From positions 248,001 through 312,000 of the forward strand of contig JAWHQI010000273.1 of assembly GCA_033032865.1 (NCBI GenBank): 64,000 nt of DNA. The letters are read 5' to 3'. The notes under the pieces were generated by a model, which had not been told where the DNA came from, searched no databases, and saw nothing but the letters and a program-made list of their open reading frames with translations. This DNA is from Dactylorhiza incarnata. Taxonomy: Eukaryota; Streptophyta; Magnoliopsida; Asparagales; Orchidaceae. Both the position numbers and the translations under genes were made by a program. Shown here in pieces: positions 11,276 to 24,169 of this stretch (position 1 is its first letter; each line of letters begins with the position of its first letter).

Positions 11276-14200
11276 TGTCACGACTCGTCTCGACAAAAGT
11301 CAGAGTGCGCTTCGAGGCGGGCCGTGATGCCACACACATGAGGGGATGAAACACAATGTCTGTTAGGCGGAAGCTGAGATACTGATAAATAGTTTAAAAT
11401 AGTTACTTTTGAGTAAAACAGATTGTTTTATTGCGGAAGCGTAAGAATATGACAGTGAGAATTTGATGCAAATGTATTTTAGTTAAAACCCATGATACAA
11501 GTTCTAATACAGATCGTTATGCAATGCCAAACTCAGAGAAATGAACATGCAAATCATGTCAAATTCTAGTACATACTATTGCTTAGCAGTTGTCCATGAT
11601 AACAGAGAAAATGACTGATTATTATTATTACATAAAAGAAATATCCGACAGTAAAAACAATGAAACATAAACATAGAACCTGAAACTTGACGCAGATCGG
11701 CTCAGGAAGCAGGCGGCACAAACACGAACGCTAAGACAAATTCCAAAACAAGAAGAAAAGGTCTCAGAACATTGAAATAAACAGGAGCAAAGCAAAATAA
11801 AATACGAGCAGGGGAAGCATAATATTTGTGTACCGTTTTTTTTCATGAAGCAAAGCTAACAAGACAGACAAGCAAGTGAGACAAACAGAAATATCTAAAA
11901 TTAGTAGACTACTCCAGAGTAAAGCTTATAAACGTTCATGTAATAACATAAGTTATAAGAAGTAAAAATATAGGTGTTTTTGTTTGACGCATAAGATTCA
12001 TGATTCAGACAGATTCAGGTGCAGATTCAAGACTTATCAGAGATTCAGAATTTATGCCCGTGATCTCTAAGGGGTGGCTCTTTCGAACCCTCACCCTTGA
12101 GCCAAGGAGTTCATGCTAACTATGACCGGTCCTTTATTCCCATTAGGGATTCAAGAGGGAACCCAAATCGAGGAGTTGCGTCAATTAAAACCATACCGTT
12201 CAATTGTTTACTTGTGTTATTAATGAAATAATTCATGATTGAGTGATTCTAGCATATCAAGACATGTAACCAAATACTAATTCAGATATACAAGAGTAGT
12301 TTTTACAAACGTGAAATGGGAGAGATCAATTTATAAAACATTATTTAACTAAGTCTTGCATCCAAGCATACTTATGAAGCAAAAAGGAGCTGATGACACC
12401 CAAACTAGATATAAAGTTTTGAACCTTGCGAGTTCGAGAAGCTAAGGATTTTATTAACAAGGAGATTATTCAAGTCAAAATGCAGGGGTAAGCTTGACAT
12501 GCAACGATTCTGGGATAATTGGTACTCATTACAATAAACCATTTAATATTGACACAAATATCTACCAAGTAACATATGTGATCGATACGAACATGACATC
12601 AAACACCAATCATTTAATAGCTAGCAAGGAATCTTAACAGTTACCTTTCAAATTAATTAATGATCGTGCTTGAAAACCTACTAGTCTTCTAATTATCCAT
12701 CAAATTAGACAAAATTCATCTACGTGAATATCCAAATAACCATCATTCACATTCACAACTCGTACTATTTCAAACGCGTGATACATCAAACTGCTATCAA
12801 GTCAAGTTTAGACATTCATGATCTAAGCTTATTGGAAGAAACATGTATTCAAAAGTAAATCATAAAATTATAAGAACAGACACATAAATTGAAGCTCAAT
12901 GTTTGCAAGAGATGAAGATCTCTATTTTGCCTTAAATGAGGCTGAACCTGACGGCGCGGCTAAGCGGCGCAAGCAAAAACATAAATCATATTTTGAACCT
13001 GCTCAAGCACAACGAAAGCGATGAAACATAATTTACTACACTAAGACATGCATTGTACGACGCGGAATTTAAACAACGAGGGTTTAACAGATTTACCTCC
13101 CTCAAAGGTGAGTAGAGAAGAGATTACCTCGCGGAAACGAAGACTTGACGACGCTTAGGCTTGGGGAAACTCTAAATCGGAGAGGACTAGGAGAGATCCT
13201 ATCACTTGAATCGAGGAGTGGCGTCGGAGATCACAAATAAATCAGGATTAAATGATTACAAGATGACACAAATACAGATCACAATGACTATGAAATTTGA
13301 GGCGTAATAAATCCAAAATAAATACAAGGAAAATCTGAAAAAGAGAGGGGAAAGAGGAAATCCTTACCCAAGGAGGCCAAATCCGAGCCCAAGGAGGAGG
13401 GGAGAAAACCCTTGCTGCCCCTCTTGAAAATCCCCAACCAAAATGAAGAAGAATTGGAGAAATATGGGTTGCCGGAGGAAGCAAAGCGGCTGCCGATTTT
13501 GAGGAAGAGGAGGATGGCTGCCGGCCCCTTGGAGGAGAGGAAATGCTGCTGGAGGGAGGGGCTGCTGGAAGCATTGTTTTAAATGTCCTCCGACATGTCT
13601 CCCGACATGTCATTTTTTAGGGCAAAACGATATGTTTTTCTAAAAAAAATAAACTGTCTTTTTGTAAAATATAAGCCGACATGTCCGATTTTTTCTGATA
13701 TATCGGTCGACATGACTTTTATATATATCACCCACTATTTTATTTTATGTTATATTAGCAAACTAGCTGCATATGTTTAAATCGCCTATGCATATTATAT
13801 TATGTATGTTTAAATCGATTAGATTTATTGTTTCGATTTTTTAACGTTTTATTCTTACAACCAATTTTGTATAATTGTTTCACAATTGTTTAATTTCATA
13901 TTACAAAAAATATGAAAATATTTAATACATTTATTAAAAAAAAAGGAAAATAGTTAAATCTTCTTTATTTGCAATAAACTTATTGTTATCAAAATAAAAT
14001 TATTTTATACTATTAAATATATTTTGCAATGTATCATTTTGTATTTGTTAATAATATTTATCTTAGATACTATTCGATTTTATTTTGTAATATAAATGAC
14101 TCATTTTTTATCTATTTGTTATATTATTTTTCTATTTTTATAACATATAATTATAGTTAGTATTTATAAAAATAAAAATTTTATTTATAAAACATGGAAA

Positions 14201-14755
14201 TCCGGTATTTTAAAATATCCCCGTCATGTATCCGACTTCCGACACCCGACATTTAAAAACTCAATCCGATATGTCGCCGACATCCGATATTTAAAACATT
14301 GGCTGGAAGGAGGGGCTGCTGGAAGGAGGAGGTGTTCTCAGCACTTTGAGGAAGAGGGGGAAGAAACTACTGTCATTCCCCTAGGAAGAAGAAGGGCTGC
14401 CGGCTCCTAGGAAGAGACGAAAGTTGCTTGCTCTGTAAGAGGAGGAAGCTGCTGCTGTCCTTGAGGAGAGAAGGAACCGCCGGCCAGCGCAGGAGGAGCA
14501 GGAGGCGTCAGCCACACCACGAGGAGGAGCAGGAGGTGGCTGCCACGCCAGGAGGAGGAGCAGGAGAAGTCGTCGGGCAGAGAGTCGAGCGCAGGAGCTT
14601 GCAGGAGAACTGGACCGGGGGATGAAATTAGGTCGAGTGGGGGGGGGGGGCTGGATTAATTGAAGGGGGGACACCTCCAATCTATTTACAAATTGGCACC
14701 CTCCCTAATATCATTTTTGTTAATTATATATAGTTTAGATATGAGTTGTTACAAT
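11276..14755. mobile_element. Solo LTR copy 1, Ty3/Gypsy-like (about 2.75 kb plus a MITE)
   Basis: It begins TGTCACGACTCGTCTCGAC and ends GAGTTGTTACA. It is alignable over its length with 21079-23842. It is flanked by ATATA on the left and ATAGA on the right, a probable 5-bp target duplication with one change. No pol sequence is attached on either side, so it is a solo LTR. The TGTCACGAC...TTGTTACA ends and the length suggest a Tekay/Del-type chromovirus; that lineage is a guess. A GC-rich part near the right end gives spurious ORFs. Confidence 0.7.
13572..14301. mobile_element. hAT-type MITE (730 bp) inside solo LTR copy 1
   Basis: The termini are inverted: the left end reads CATTGTTTTAAATGTC and the complement of the right end reads CAATGTTTTAAATATC. 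The element is flanked by a perfect 8-bp direct repeat GCTGGAAG (13564-13571 and 14302-14309). An 8-bp duplication with a CA-start terminus fits hAT-derived MITEs. Copies of CGACATGTC recur near both ends. The sequence is AT-rich with no transposase. Solo LTR copy 2 lacks it, which confirms it as an insertion. Confidence 0.8.
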
Positions 14756-15718
14756 AGACATTGATTTCTACTTAAAGTAAGAGACGATGCTAGAATAAAA
14801 AGTTATGGTAACAAAGTGCAATGTTAAGTAAATATTATAAACATATAATTGATTGGATGTATTCAACATAAACTTTCAACCTAAATATCCACATGATTTA
14901 ACTTTGTGAGTTATTTTTAAAGAGTATAACATTGATTCTAAGGTCTAGACAAGAATGAGATACATGCAAACAAGAGTAAAGCACATCATACACACACAAT
15001 ACACCAAATAAAGTAAGTGACTATAATTCAAATAACCATCATATCATTCATAGTTCCAAGTGTGATAGAAATATGTAATTTAAGATTAATTAATGATGAC
15101 TAATGATATATGATTAGAGTGAAGTTAAGCCTAGGATATCAGTTTAATCATAATAGATCATTGAGGTGTATGTGAAGTTCATATTTCTCCTTTTTAATTT
15201 ATTATAATGAAATCTTTTAATATGAATATGTTTTGGTGATTTTTTTGAGTTGTTTTATAAATTTGTTTTTGATTTTTAGAAATTAGCCAAAACATACACA
15301 AAAATATCTGAAAATAGAAAATAGTAATACTATACACAGTAAAATAAATTTTCAGAAGGAGGTACTTTTGAGAAAATCAGGAATTTTCAGAAAATATAAA
15401 TACCGCCGACGATAGTGTTAGCGCCAGGCGGTAGCAAACAGAGATTCGAATTTTCATTTAAAACACATGGTTTTTGAGATTTTTCAATTCTGATTTCTCT
15501 TGATTATGATTAAACATGATAGATGCTATCAAATGCCGCAAGGATATTAAATAAATAAGCAAAAGAAAAACTTGTGCATTTTATACATTTAGCCTAAGAC
15601 CCCTAATAATCCTTTTAAAACCATTTTTGACAATTATTTTATTTTTCTTGATAATATCATATAACAAATTTAATATTTAATTTATAATGATAATATAAGA
15701 CTTTTATAGGTAATGGAT
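14756..15718. other. AT-rich non-coding stretch
   Basis: No gene was seen. A TACCGCC...GGCGGTAGC motif at 15402-15440 links it to the Copia LTR at 16645-18060. It is probably interior of the same decayed Copia element. Confidence 0.35.
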
Positions 15719-16594
15719 TTAGAAGGATAAAACCAAAAGAAAGGATAGATAGATCACTTCATGCTCTTTAATTTCTATTTTATAACTTTTACACATGACA
15801 CAATTACTTTTTAAAGATGAATTTTCTAAACACAATATTTCATTTTGTTCTTTTACAAAAATACACTCTTTTTCAAGTTTCTTGTATTTTTCTTTTAATT
15901 CATTATATTCTATACAAGGTGTAATTTTTTCACCTAAAGTGCCATGGAAAAAACTAGATACATTACAATTTGATTCTACATTAACTTTTGCTTTTAAACT
16001 ATTATTTTCTAAACGTAATTTGCAATTAGCATTTTTTAATTTCTTAATTTTACGTTTAGTAATTTGTAGCAATTGCAATATAGAAATATAATTACAAACA
16101 AAAAGGGAATTTGATCTTCTTACAATGCTTTCGGATGAGGCAAGATTTGAGCATGATGTTCTTTTGACATCTTCTTTGCATTCCTCTTCCATAGATGAGT
16201 TTCCATCTTCCCTTCTCACTGATGTGTTGTCTTCTTCCATTCCCTTTGATGTGCACTCCATGCCTAGAGAAAAAGAATCATAAGTATTTTTAAGAAAATT
16301 CCAAATTTCATAAGCGGTAGAAAATGTATAAATGAGTTTGAAAATATTTTGATCAAGCCCGCAAAACAAACTATTTATTGCTTTAGCATTTAAAATCTTT
16401 TCGTTTCTATTTAACATGCTTGTGGGTTTTTCAATAGTAATATTCCAAACATTTTCATCTAAAGATTTAAGAAAATTTTTCATTAACATTTTTCACCATT
16501 TATAATTTTTGCCCATAAACAAAGGTAGTGCTAAAGATTTTTCATTTAATAGAAAATCATCCCCTCTACTGGATGCGAGATCATGAAGCGCCAT
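15719..16594 (-). pseudogene. gag: Broken SIRE-like Copia gag
   Basis: The reading starts at an ATG at 16594 (MALHDLASS). It runs through a UBN2-type gag amino half (GKNYKW, LYTFSTAYEIWNFLK-like sequence) with one in-frame TGA near 16497, where Trp is expected. After about residue 100 the protein jumps to a Lys- and Glu-rich coiled-coil segment with no zinc knuckle between, so an internal deletion has joined the gag front to a later part. It lies 35 bases inside the primer-binding site, the normal place for gag. Confidence 0.65.
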
Positions 16595-16628
16595 TATTCC
16601 CGGTTGTGAAGCCGTTTTGGAATAACAC

Positions 16629-16640
16629 GCTCCGATATCA
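16629..16640 (-). other. Primer-binding site of the minus-strand Copia
   Basis: On the minus strand the 12 bases read TGATATCGGAGC, two changes from the initiator-tRNA-Met complement TGGTATCAGAGC that most plant Copia elements use. It lies next to the LTR end. Confidence 0.6.
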
Positions 16641-16644
16641 CTTG

Positions 16645-18060
16645 TGTTGGATCTGTAGGCGCCCTTAGAGGGGGGGGGGGGGGTGAATAAGGGTTTTAAA
16701 ACTTTTACGATTTAATAGAGTTGAATCAAGTAAGTAGATATTCTTTATAAAAATTATCTCAGATTAAACATTACAGTAGGCCTCTCATGAGATTAGGTTG
16801 TATTTGACACGACAGTTGTAAACTCTGTTGCTACCGCCTGCGGTAGTGTTACCGCTCGGCTCGTTTAGATTTCAAAAGACCAGAGATTGGATCACAATAT
16901 TAGATATAAAAGATCGTATTATTGCTTTTAGAATCATTACAAAAAATTATCCCAATAACGCTTGAGATTGAGGTGAATACGTAAAAACCTTTTTGGTTTT
17001 CTATACCGACCCTTTCCCAAGGACTGGTTAACTCTAACCTATCTCTCCCCAGATGAGGCCTCGAGACGCCCTTAGATCTAACCCTAGACCTAGTCGCCAC
17101 ATCCACGCGGCGAATTCTCCCTAGTCCTCGCAAGGCCCTAGTCGCCAACCACGCAGCGAATTCTCCCTAAGCCACTCACAACCTAGTTGCCAACATAGGC
17201 GAATTTCTCTACCAATACATATGTTAAGAGATATAAGATAAAAAAAAAACTAAACACAAAAACTCCCTCTTATGTTGAACTTGAAGAACTTGTCGAAGGC
17301 GCGCCGAAGTAATCTTTGATGTTGATGCGTACGACCTTCGTGTAAGATAAGCGTGATCGATCCTTCTTCGAGTTCCTTGCGTTTATGAACGTTGATCGGA
17401 GTTGTCTTGGCTGCAAAGAGGAGGCTCTCACGAATATAGGTGTTGTGGCTTAGATGAGTTGTCCAATCAGCAAATCAGCAAATCAAAACGGAGGCGGACC
17501 GCCCTTTGAATAGACTCGGATCCTAGCGCCAGCGGTAGTGCTACCGCCAGGCGGTAGCCTTTTTAGGTAACAAGCTGGCACGTGGATCGAGCCATTTTTG
17601 GCAACCTTCTGGCCCCAAAATTGGTATCCCGTCCTACCGCGCTGCGGTAATGCTAACGCGCCGCGTTAGTGATATATCTTTTCCAGCCGTCAGATCTCCT
17701 TTTTCTGCTCCTCAATCAACATTGAGATCGCGGGACTTCCATAAGTTACCACCGGGCGTTAGCCTTAACGCTCCGCGGTAAGAGTTTCCATATTCAGTCT
17801 CGACGACCTTCCTTTCTCGACGAATGTTTCCTTTTCGACGAAGTTTCCAAATCTGCACAAGCTACCTCCAGCGGTAGCGTTAGCGCGCTGTGCTAGCACC
17901 AGAGCTTTGACCTGGTAGGGAATTCGTCGTCTTTCTTTCTCGAACTTATAAGGACATGAGAACAGATGATCCCGCACACTATAAACACATGACAAGTATG
18001 ATCAAATACAATGAGATTTGTTATTCTCAAACCAAGAGATGTGGAAAACATGTTCCAACA
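16645..18060 (-). repeat. 5' LTR of the SIRE-like Copia (about 1.4 kb)
   Basis: It is bounded on the plus strand by TGTTGGATC at 16645 and GTTCCAACA at 18060, an inverted terminal pair. It is followed inward by a primer site and gag on the minus strand. A 14-base poly-G tract lies at 16670-16683. The LTR contains several imperfect palindromes of the type CTACCGCC...GGCGGTAG (near 16830, 17520, 17635, 17745 and 17865). Confidence 0.65.
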
Positions 18061-18911
18061 AGTTCGACTTCGGCACCAGATTGATCAAAAGAGTGCTTCT
18101 GCACTAAACTTTCAATCACACAAATATTAGTCATCTACTTTTTTATATAGATTACGGGAGAGACAACGGACGATCGAAATCCTTTGATCGTTGTAGTCCT
18201 TAAAAACAAAAAAATACATAAAATAAGAAAAAAAATACGAGAACGAAAAATCCTACAATCGCCGATCCGCTGTGATGTGCGGCTCCGATCGTCACTTGAC
18301 CCAAACAAGTTGTGTGGCCTGATCCCCATCAATAAGCTTGCAACACAAGAGAGGGTAATGAATTCCGAAAATTAGAGCACCACAATATGAGTCTGTAAGT
18401 GTCCATTAAGGGGGCGCTTGAGCAACTATTGCACAAGAACAATACATATTAACCCTTAGAGGACTAACTGCTTTAACTCAATCAGACATTTAATAATACA
18501 TATTAACCCTTAGAGTTGGAATAGAAACACTAAGATGTTACTACAAGATTAAGAAATAATAATCATAATAAACCTTAAACCTTATCTAAATAAACAAGTT
18601 ATAAAAATAAACAAGTCATAAAAATATACAAGAAAATAAAATATCCCTAGAACTTGAATAACCTTATCCCAACTATTTGGCGCCTGTCAGGTGGGTTGGT
18701 GGTCATCAGTAGCCAATAGGGGTATTCAAAACGGATAGCATTTGTACTTTTGAGTGGAGTTGGAGAGAACTAGAGTAACTGTTAGTTTTGAATTTTTGGC
18801 TTGTTGTGTTAATTTCTTATTATGTTAGCAATGTCAGCTAAAATAAATCTTTTCTTTTTGCTGTTTCTTTTCGTCTTGATAAGACAATACTTTCGTGATG
18901 ACTGTTTCTAG
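18061..18911. other. Non-coding, no element recognised
   Basis: This is AT-rich sequence with one short direct repeat (ATACATATTAACCCTTAGAG near 18444 and 18492). It is probably host intron leading to the exon at 18912. Confidence 0.3.
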
Positions 18912-18962
18912 GAAATTGATCAGCTTAGAGAGGTACTGCAGAAGGAAATACAAAAAGCTATG
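18912..18962 (+). CDS. Candidate host exon of a STY8/17/46-type (ACT, Raf-like) protein kinase
   Basis: A 51-nt open block, phase 0, encodes EIDQLREVLQKEIQKAM. It is preceded by TTTCTAG and followed by the donor GTAATATG. It is too short to identify alone. It resembles the helical linker before the kinase domain of plant STY8/STY17/STY46 proteins, and the next collinear candidate exon at 45117 begins in phase 0. The proposed gene therefore has an intron of 26,154 nt between these exons. The upstream ACT-domain exons were not seen in the window. Confidence 0.45.
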
Positions 18963-20928
18963 GTAATATGTTATCTTTTGTATCGCAAATCAAAACTTTG
19001 TTTCAACCTATTTCTTATTTACTTAAATGTCTAATTACAATGCTGAACTTATTACTTATTTGCTTAAGAACTTCAGTATTGTATTTTACCTTGCAGTTTT
19101 TGATCTAAGGTCACTTATCAAACGGAAACTAAGAAATATTATACAATATTTGAAATAGTATTATCATCAAGATAAGTATCATATTATTTATTCTAGATAA
19201 TGATCTGGTTTATTGAGATTATTATAAATGTTTTTTAAATATAAATATCCCATTTGGCTTATCTCATAATTCTTTTTGTATCTTCTTGGAAGGTTTTGAG
19301 GCGAACATGGTGTTTGTTATCTAAATTTGGAGGTCATGGAGATCCTTTTGAGAAAGAGGAATTAGAATAAAAGAGTCCTACAGAAAAATTTAGATCATAT
19401 TTTAGGAACAAAGCATGCATTGTGTCTCCACTGGTACAACTGGGCAGGGTGGTGATGACCAATATTAATGAGAGCTTGCTACAAAGAGATTGCTGTTGGA
19501 GATGAGAGTTCATGGTCCTCTAAAGGAATCTAACAACAAACATGTGAATTAAAGACTAGAGAGACGGTTAATAGTTTAAAAAAAAAATTATTTTTTGTGA
19601 GTTTCAGTCATTCTTTCGACGAATGGAGGGTACCATTGTATAAAAATTCCATGACATCTATCGAGAGTCGTATTGACACCATTTTATAAGAAATTTTGAG
19701 ATAAGTAAATTTCTGTAGTTTTTTTTATTCTTTTTCTGCTCGAGCATTATCTCAAATTATCATCAACATAGAAGACTAGATCCGGCAAGATGAGAACAAT
19801 AATGCACCAAGATCTAAGTTTTGGATCTCTAAATATGTTAGGCCAATGAGTATTGGACCAATGACGACAACAAAAATCTAATCCTTGATATATGGGGATA
19901 TCAGCATTGACTTGTTTGATGAGCAACTCACTTTGAGCTAGTCTTCAGTTTTGGTATATGACGTCAACGATCATTGTCACTTTTAGACTACATAATATTT
20001 AATTCAAGGTTTTATGATTCCCCCTTTGTGTGAGAGATGGGTGTATTTCCATTCTAAGAATGACTATTATACTGCACATAATCCTTGCAGCTTCTGTTAT
20101 TAGCTTATTGATGTTTTTTCTCTAGTATGGGTGTAGGTCTCTTTCAAGGCTGAACCACATAAATATTGTGTTTTGTGCGCTTAATATTCTTCTCGGAGGG
20201 CGCATTTGACATGAATATGGAGGATGGAGATGAAGCACTGGCCAACTAGAGATCATATTAAATATGACTTTCTTCAATTCTTAAGAATTTCATTAGATTT
20301 ATATATATATTTTTTATTCTATATTTCATATTCTTATATTATTTCAATTAAATATTTCTAAATTTTAAGAAGATTTTTTATAGTTTATATTACTACATTT
20401 ACACTCCCATTCTATTACTTTACTCTTACCATTTATTCTCTGAACGGAGCATGGATACTTCATTTTATCAGTTCAAGTAAACCATCAATTATTATAATTG
20501 ATAATATTGATCCCCAATAGGAATTATTGTGCTTCACGCTCCAAATTATTGATGGTTAAATCAACACAATATGGAATATATCTATTGGATTGGGTGAAAC
20601 ATAGAATACTCGATCGGGGGAGATAACGAGGAAATACCATATGACCAATATGTCTGACAAGTCGCACTATACGTCAACCCAAACCGCATCCTCCTCTCCA
20701 GGACTCCGAAAAAGTACTTTTGGAACACCAATTTAAAATAAATAAAAAAATTAAGTACTATACTTTACTTTTCTTGTTTAGGGTTTATTATAAGCTAATA
20801 ATATCATGCTAGAAGGAGAAGCTGAGACTGAATGAAATAGCTTATTTATCCACCAAAAAGGATTTATATAACCCAAATACAACTTAGCCATACAAAATGG
20901 TATCTAACACCCCACATTTTGATAGGTA
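18963..20928. other. Non-coding, probably host intron
   Basis: No sustained ORF, LTR or transposon terminus was recognised. The sequence is AT-rich and unlike its retrotransposon neighbours. Confidence 0.3.
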
Positions 20929-23891
20929 TGTAGAAAAGAGCAGGACCTTGTATATTATTTCTCAAGTATCAAATACAATGTATGAATACATATATATAGG
21001 AGGGAGAAAGAGAGAGGAATCCCTTATACACGGTGTGAGACTAAAGTAAAGAGAGAAAAACAAGAAACAAAAAGTGCTTGTCATGACCCGTCTCGACAAG
21101 AGTCAGAGTGCGCTTCGGGGCGGGCCGTGATACCACAGGCATGGGCGAAAAAAAATCCAGGTCTATTAAGGCGGAGACAGAAATACTACAAATAGTTTTA
21201 AAATAATTAATCTGAAGAAAAACGGTTTGTTTTGTTGCGGAAGCTTTAAAATATGAGTTTGAAACAGGTGCACATGTATTTTTGTAAAAGCTCAAAATAC
21301 AAGTTCTGGAACAGAAATTTATGCAGTGATCATCGCAGATGAATGAGCTTGCAAACCATGTCAAATTCTAGTACATATAATATTTAGCCTTGCAGTTGTC
21401 CATGAAACAAGAGAAAATGACTGATCGTAATTACTACATAACAGAAATGTCCGACAGTAAAAGAAATGAAACATAAACATAAAACCTGAAGCTTGAAGCA
21501 GATCGGCTCAGGAAGCAGGCGGTGCGGGCACGAACGCTAAGGCAAATTCCAAAACAAGAAGGAAAAGCCTAAGAACATTGAAATACACAAGAACAAGCAA
21601 AATAAAATACGAGCAGGAGAAACAGAACATTTGTGTACCGCTTTTCATGAAGCAGAGCTAATAAGACAGACAAGCAAGTGAGACAAGCAGAAATATCTGG
21701 AATGATTAGCCTACTCCGAAGTATTGCATAAACATTCTTGCAACGACATAAGCTGTAATCGTTGAAATGCGTAGGTGTTTGCAGTGGGTGCACATGGTTC
21801 ACACTCAAGTTCAAGTGTAAGGCTTACTAAAATAAGAGTATTTCCTGCTTACCGTGACCATGCAATCAAGACGATGCACTACCTATACCCTAGCTTCCAA
21901 GATTTGCTTATGACACGCAGGACCTAAGTGATTCAGAAATTTAAGCCGCTATGACCGGTCCTTTGTTCCCATTAGGGATTCAAGAGGGAACCCAAGTCAA
22001 GGAGTTTCATCGATTAAACCCTAGCTTTCAATGTTAACTTACGTTATTAATGACTTAGTGCAGGATTTCGTGGATTCTAGCATATCAAGACATGTAACCA
22101 AGATACTGATTCAGGTATACAAGAGTATATTTTACAAACGTGAAACAGAAGGGATCAAGTTATAGAACGTTATTTAACCAAGTCTTGGAACCAGACTGGC
22201 ATAAGAAACAAGATTTCGATGACTCAGAGAACTCGATAGAGAGTTTTGAAACTTGCGGATTTAAGTATTCACGAGTAATAAGATTATTATACATCATTTT
22301 CCAGGATATCAAGTATTCTCTTAGATTACGTCATTCAAGGACATGAATAACTTCTGAGTAAACATGTGTACGAGCCGAATATTTTATATCAAGCACAATT
22401 CATCTAGTTGCTTGCAGGATCTTAACATTTATCATTATAACAATTAATGTTTCTGCTCGATAAGATCTACTAGTCTTCCATTTATCCATCAAATGAGATG
22501 CAATTCAATTAAGTGGAAATCCAATTTAAACCACTTTCGTTCACTAACTTGTCTTCCAACAAATGAGACACAATTCATCTAAACGAATATTCAAGTAACC
22601 ATCATTCATTAATTTGTCTTCCAGTTATCCAAATATCATCATTTACATTCACAACTCGCTGTTATTCCAATCGCGTGAACATCAAACTAATAACAAGTCT
22701 ATTTAGGGATCCGATGTCTAAATTTATTCGACGAAACAAGCATTCAATGGTGCATTTATATAAACATAAGAATAGTCATGACAACTAAATTCAATGCTTG
22801 CAAGAGAGAGGGATCTCTACTTGCCTTAAATGAGGCTGAATCTGACGGCGACGGCTACGCGGCGCAAGCAAAATCAGACATCACATTTTGAACCTGATCA
22901 AGCACAACGAAGGCGACATAACATAAATTACTACGCTAATACAAACATTCTACAAAGCGGAAATTAACAAAAGAGGGCTTAGCAAAAATTACCTCTCTCA
23001 AAAGAGAGGGGAGAAGAGATTTCACGCGGAGACGGAGACTTGGCGGCGCTTAGGTTGCGGAAACCCTAAATTAGGGCGACGAATAGCGCCGAGGAGCACG
23101 AAAACCTAAAAATTAGACGGTTATAACGGTGACAAAAATGTTGGATCACAAATATCTACAACTTAGGGCACAAAAATTGCAAGAGATTCAAGAGAAATCT
23201 TAATAGAGGGGGAAGGAGGAAGAAATCTTACCCAAAGGAGACAAGATCGGGCTCAAGGAGCCGAATTCGAGTCCAAAATCTGAGCGGAGGGTTCGAGCAA
23301 AACCCTAGGCGAAATCGTAATCCAAGGAGGAGAGGGTGGCTGCCGACTGCTGGATAGCGGACAGAGGAAGAGCTCCTATCGGCCATGAGAAAGGGGGAGA
23401 AGGGATGCTGCCCACTGCTGGGGGTCGGCCTCAAGAAGGGAGGCTGCTGGCGGCTTTGGGAGGAGGAGAACCAGGGGGCGTCGGCGCCTAGGACAGGAGG
23501 AGGAGCCGGCCACTGCAGGAGGAGGCGCAAGAGGAAAGCTGCTAACAGGAAGGAGGCGCAAGAGGCGGCGACCACGGCTGGAGGAGACGCCGGCGAGCAG
23601 GAGGAGGCGGCGCCGACGAGCAGGGAGGCGGAATGAGCGACAGAAAACGGGAGCGGGAGGCGGAATGAGCGACAGAAAACGGGAGCGGGAGGCGCGCGGG
23701 AGATGGGGTTGCGGGAGCCCTAGCCGAGCGGGAGACGGGATCAAATGGGGGGGGGGGGCTTTCAGGTTATTAAATCAAGAGGGCTGGGGTGCGGCTAGAA
23801 ATGTTTTAAATATATTTCATCTAATTTTTTTGGGTTGTTACAGTGCTCATACATGTGCCTTTACATGGACTTTACATGGACTTTTCTAACA
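20929..23891 (-). repeat. Copia LTR, about 200 bp, split by a solo LTR
   Basis: On the minus strand it starts TGTTAGAAAAG at 23891, directly after a purine-rich GCGGGGGAG. It ends CTTTTCTACA at 20929. These ends form an inverted terminal repeat. A TATATATATG promoter-like run lies near 20985. The sequence from 21079 to 23842 is a nested insertion; without it the LTR is about 194 bp. Confidence 0.6.
21079..23842. mobile_element. Solo LTR copy 2, Ty3/Gypsy-like (2764 bp)
   Basis: It runs from TGTCATGACCCGTCTCGAC to GGGTTGTTACA and is flanked by a perfect 5-bp target duplication GTGCT (21074-21078 and 23843-23847). It is homologous to 11276-14755 minus the MITE. The last 600 bases are GC-rich with AGGAGG-type low complexity and a 12-base poly-G tract at 23747-23758. 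No internal retroelement sequence is attached. Confidence 0.85.
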
Positions 23892-24168
23892 CTCCCCCGC
23901 AAGCTGGAGCGTACAAGTCGTAAGCACCCAGCTTGGACAGGCACTGATAAAATATGGTACTTGTAGGGCCTTGGTGAGAATATCAGCAACTTGGTCAGTA
24001 CACGGAACATGCTTTAATTCTAGCTTCTTCATTTGAACTTTCTCCCGGATGAAGTGACAGTCTACTTCAATGTGTTTCGTTCTTTTGTGGAAAACTGGGT
24101 TCTTGGCTATGTGTATAGCGGCTTGATTGTCACATAGTATGATAGCTGGTGAGGGAATCAACTTCTGT
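23889..24168 (-). pseudogene. pol: Copia RNase H carboxyl end
   Basis: On the minus strand the frame reads [19 protein letters not shown], then [13 protein letters not shown] and VADILTKAL. This is the conserved end of a Copia RNase H, running into a polypurine tract and LTR in the correct order. It starts abruptly at about 24168, where it is joined to gag sequence of another Copia type. Confidence 0.75.
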
Positions 24169-24169
24169 A

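Noticed and set aside
13248..14680. GC-rich minus-strand ORFs (Pro, Ser, Leu and Arg rich)
   Set aside because: They lie in the low-complexity part of a solo LTR, are interrupted by the MITE, and are not preserved in the sister LTR.
23228..23744. Several overlapping ORFs on both strands
   Set aside because: AGGAGG-type low complexity in solo LTR copy 2; no shared product with copy 1.
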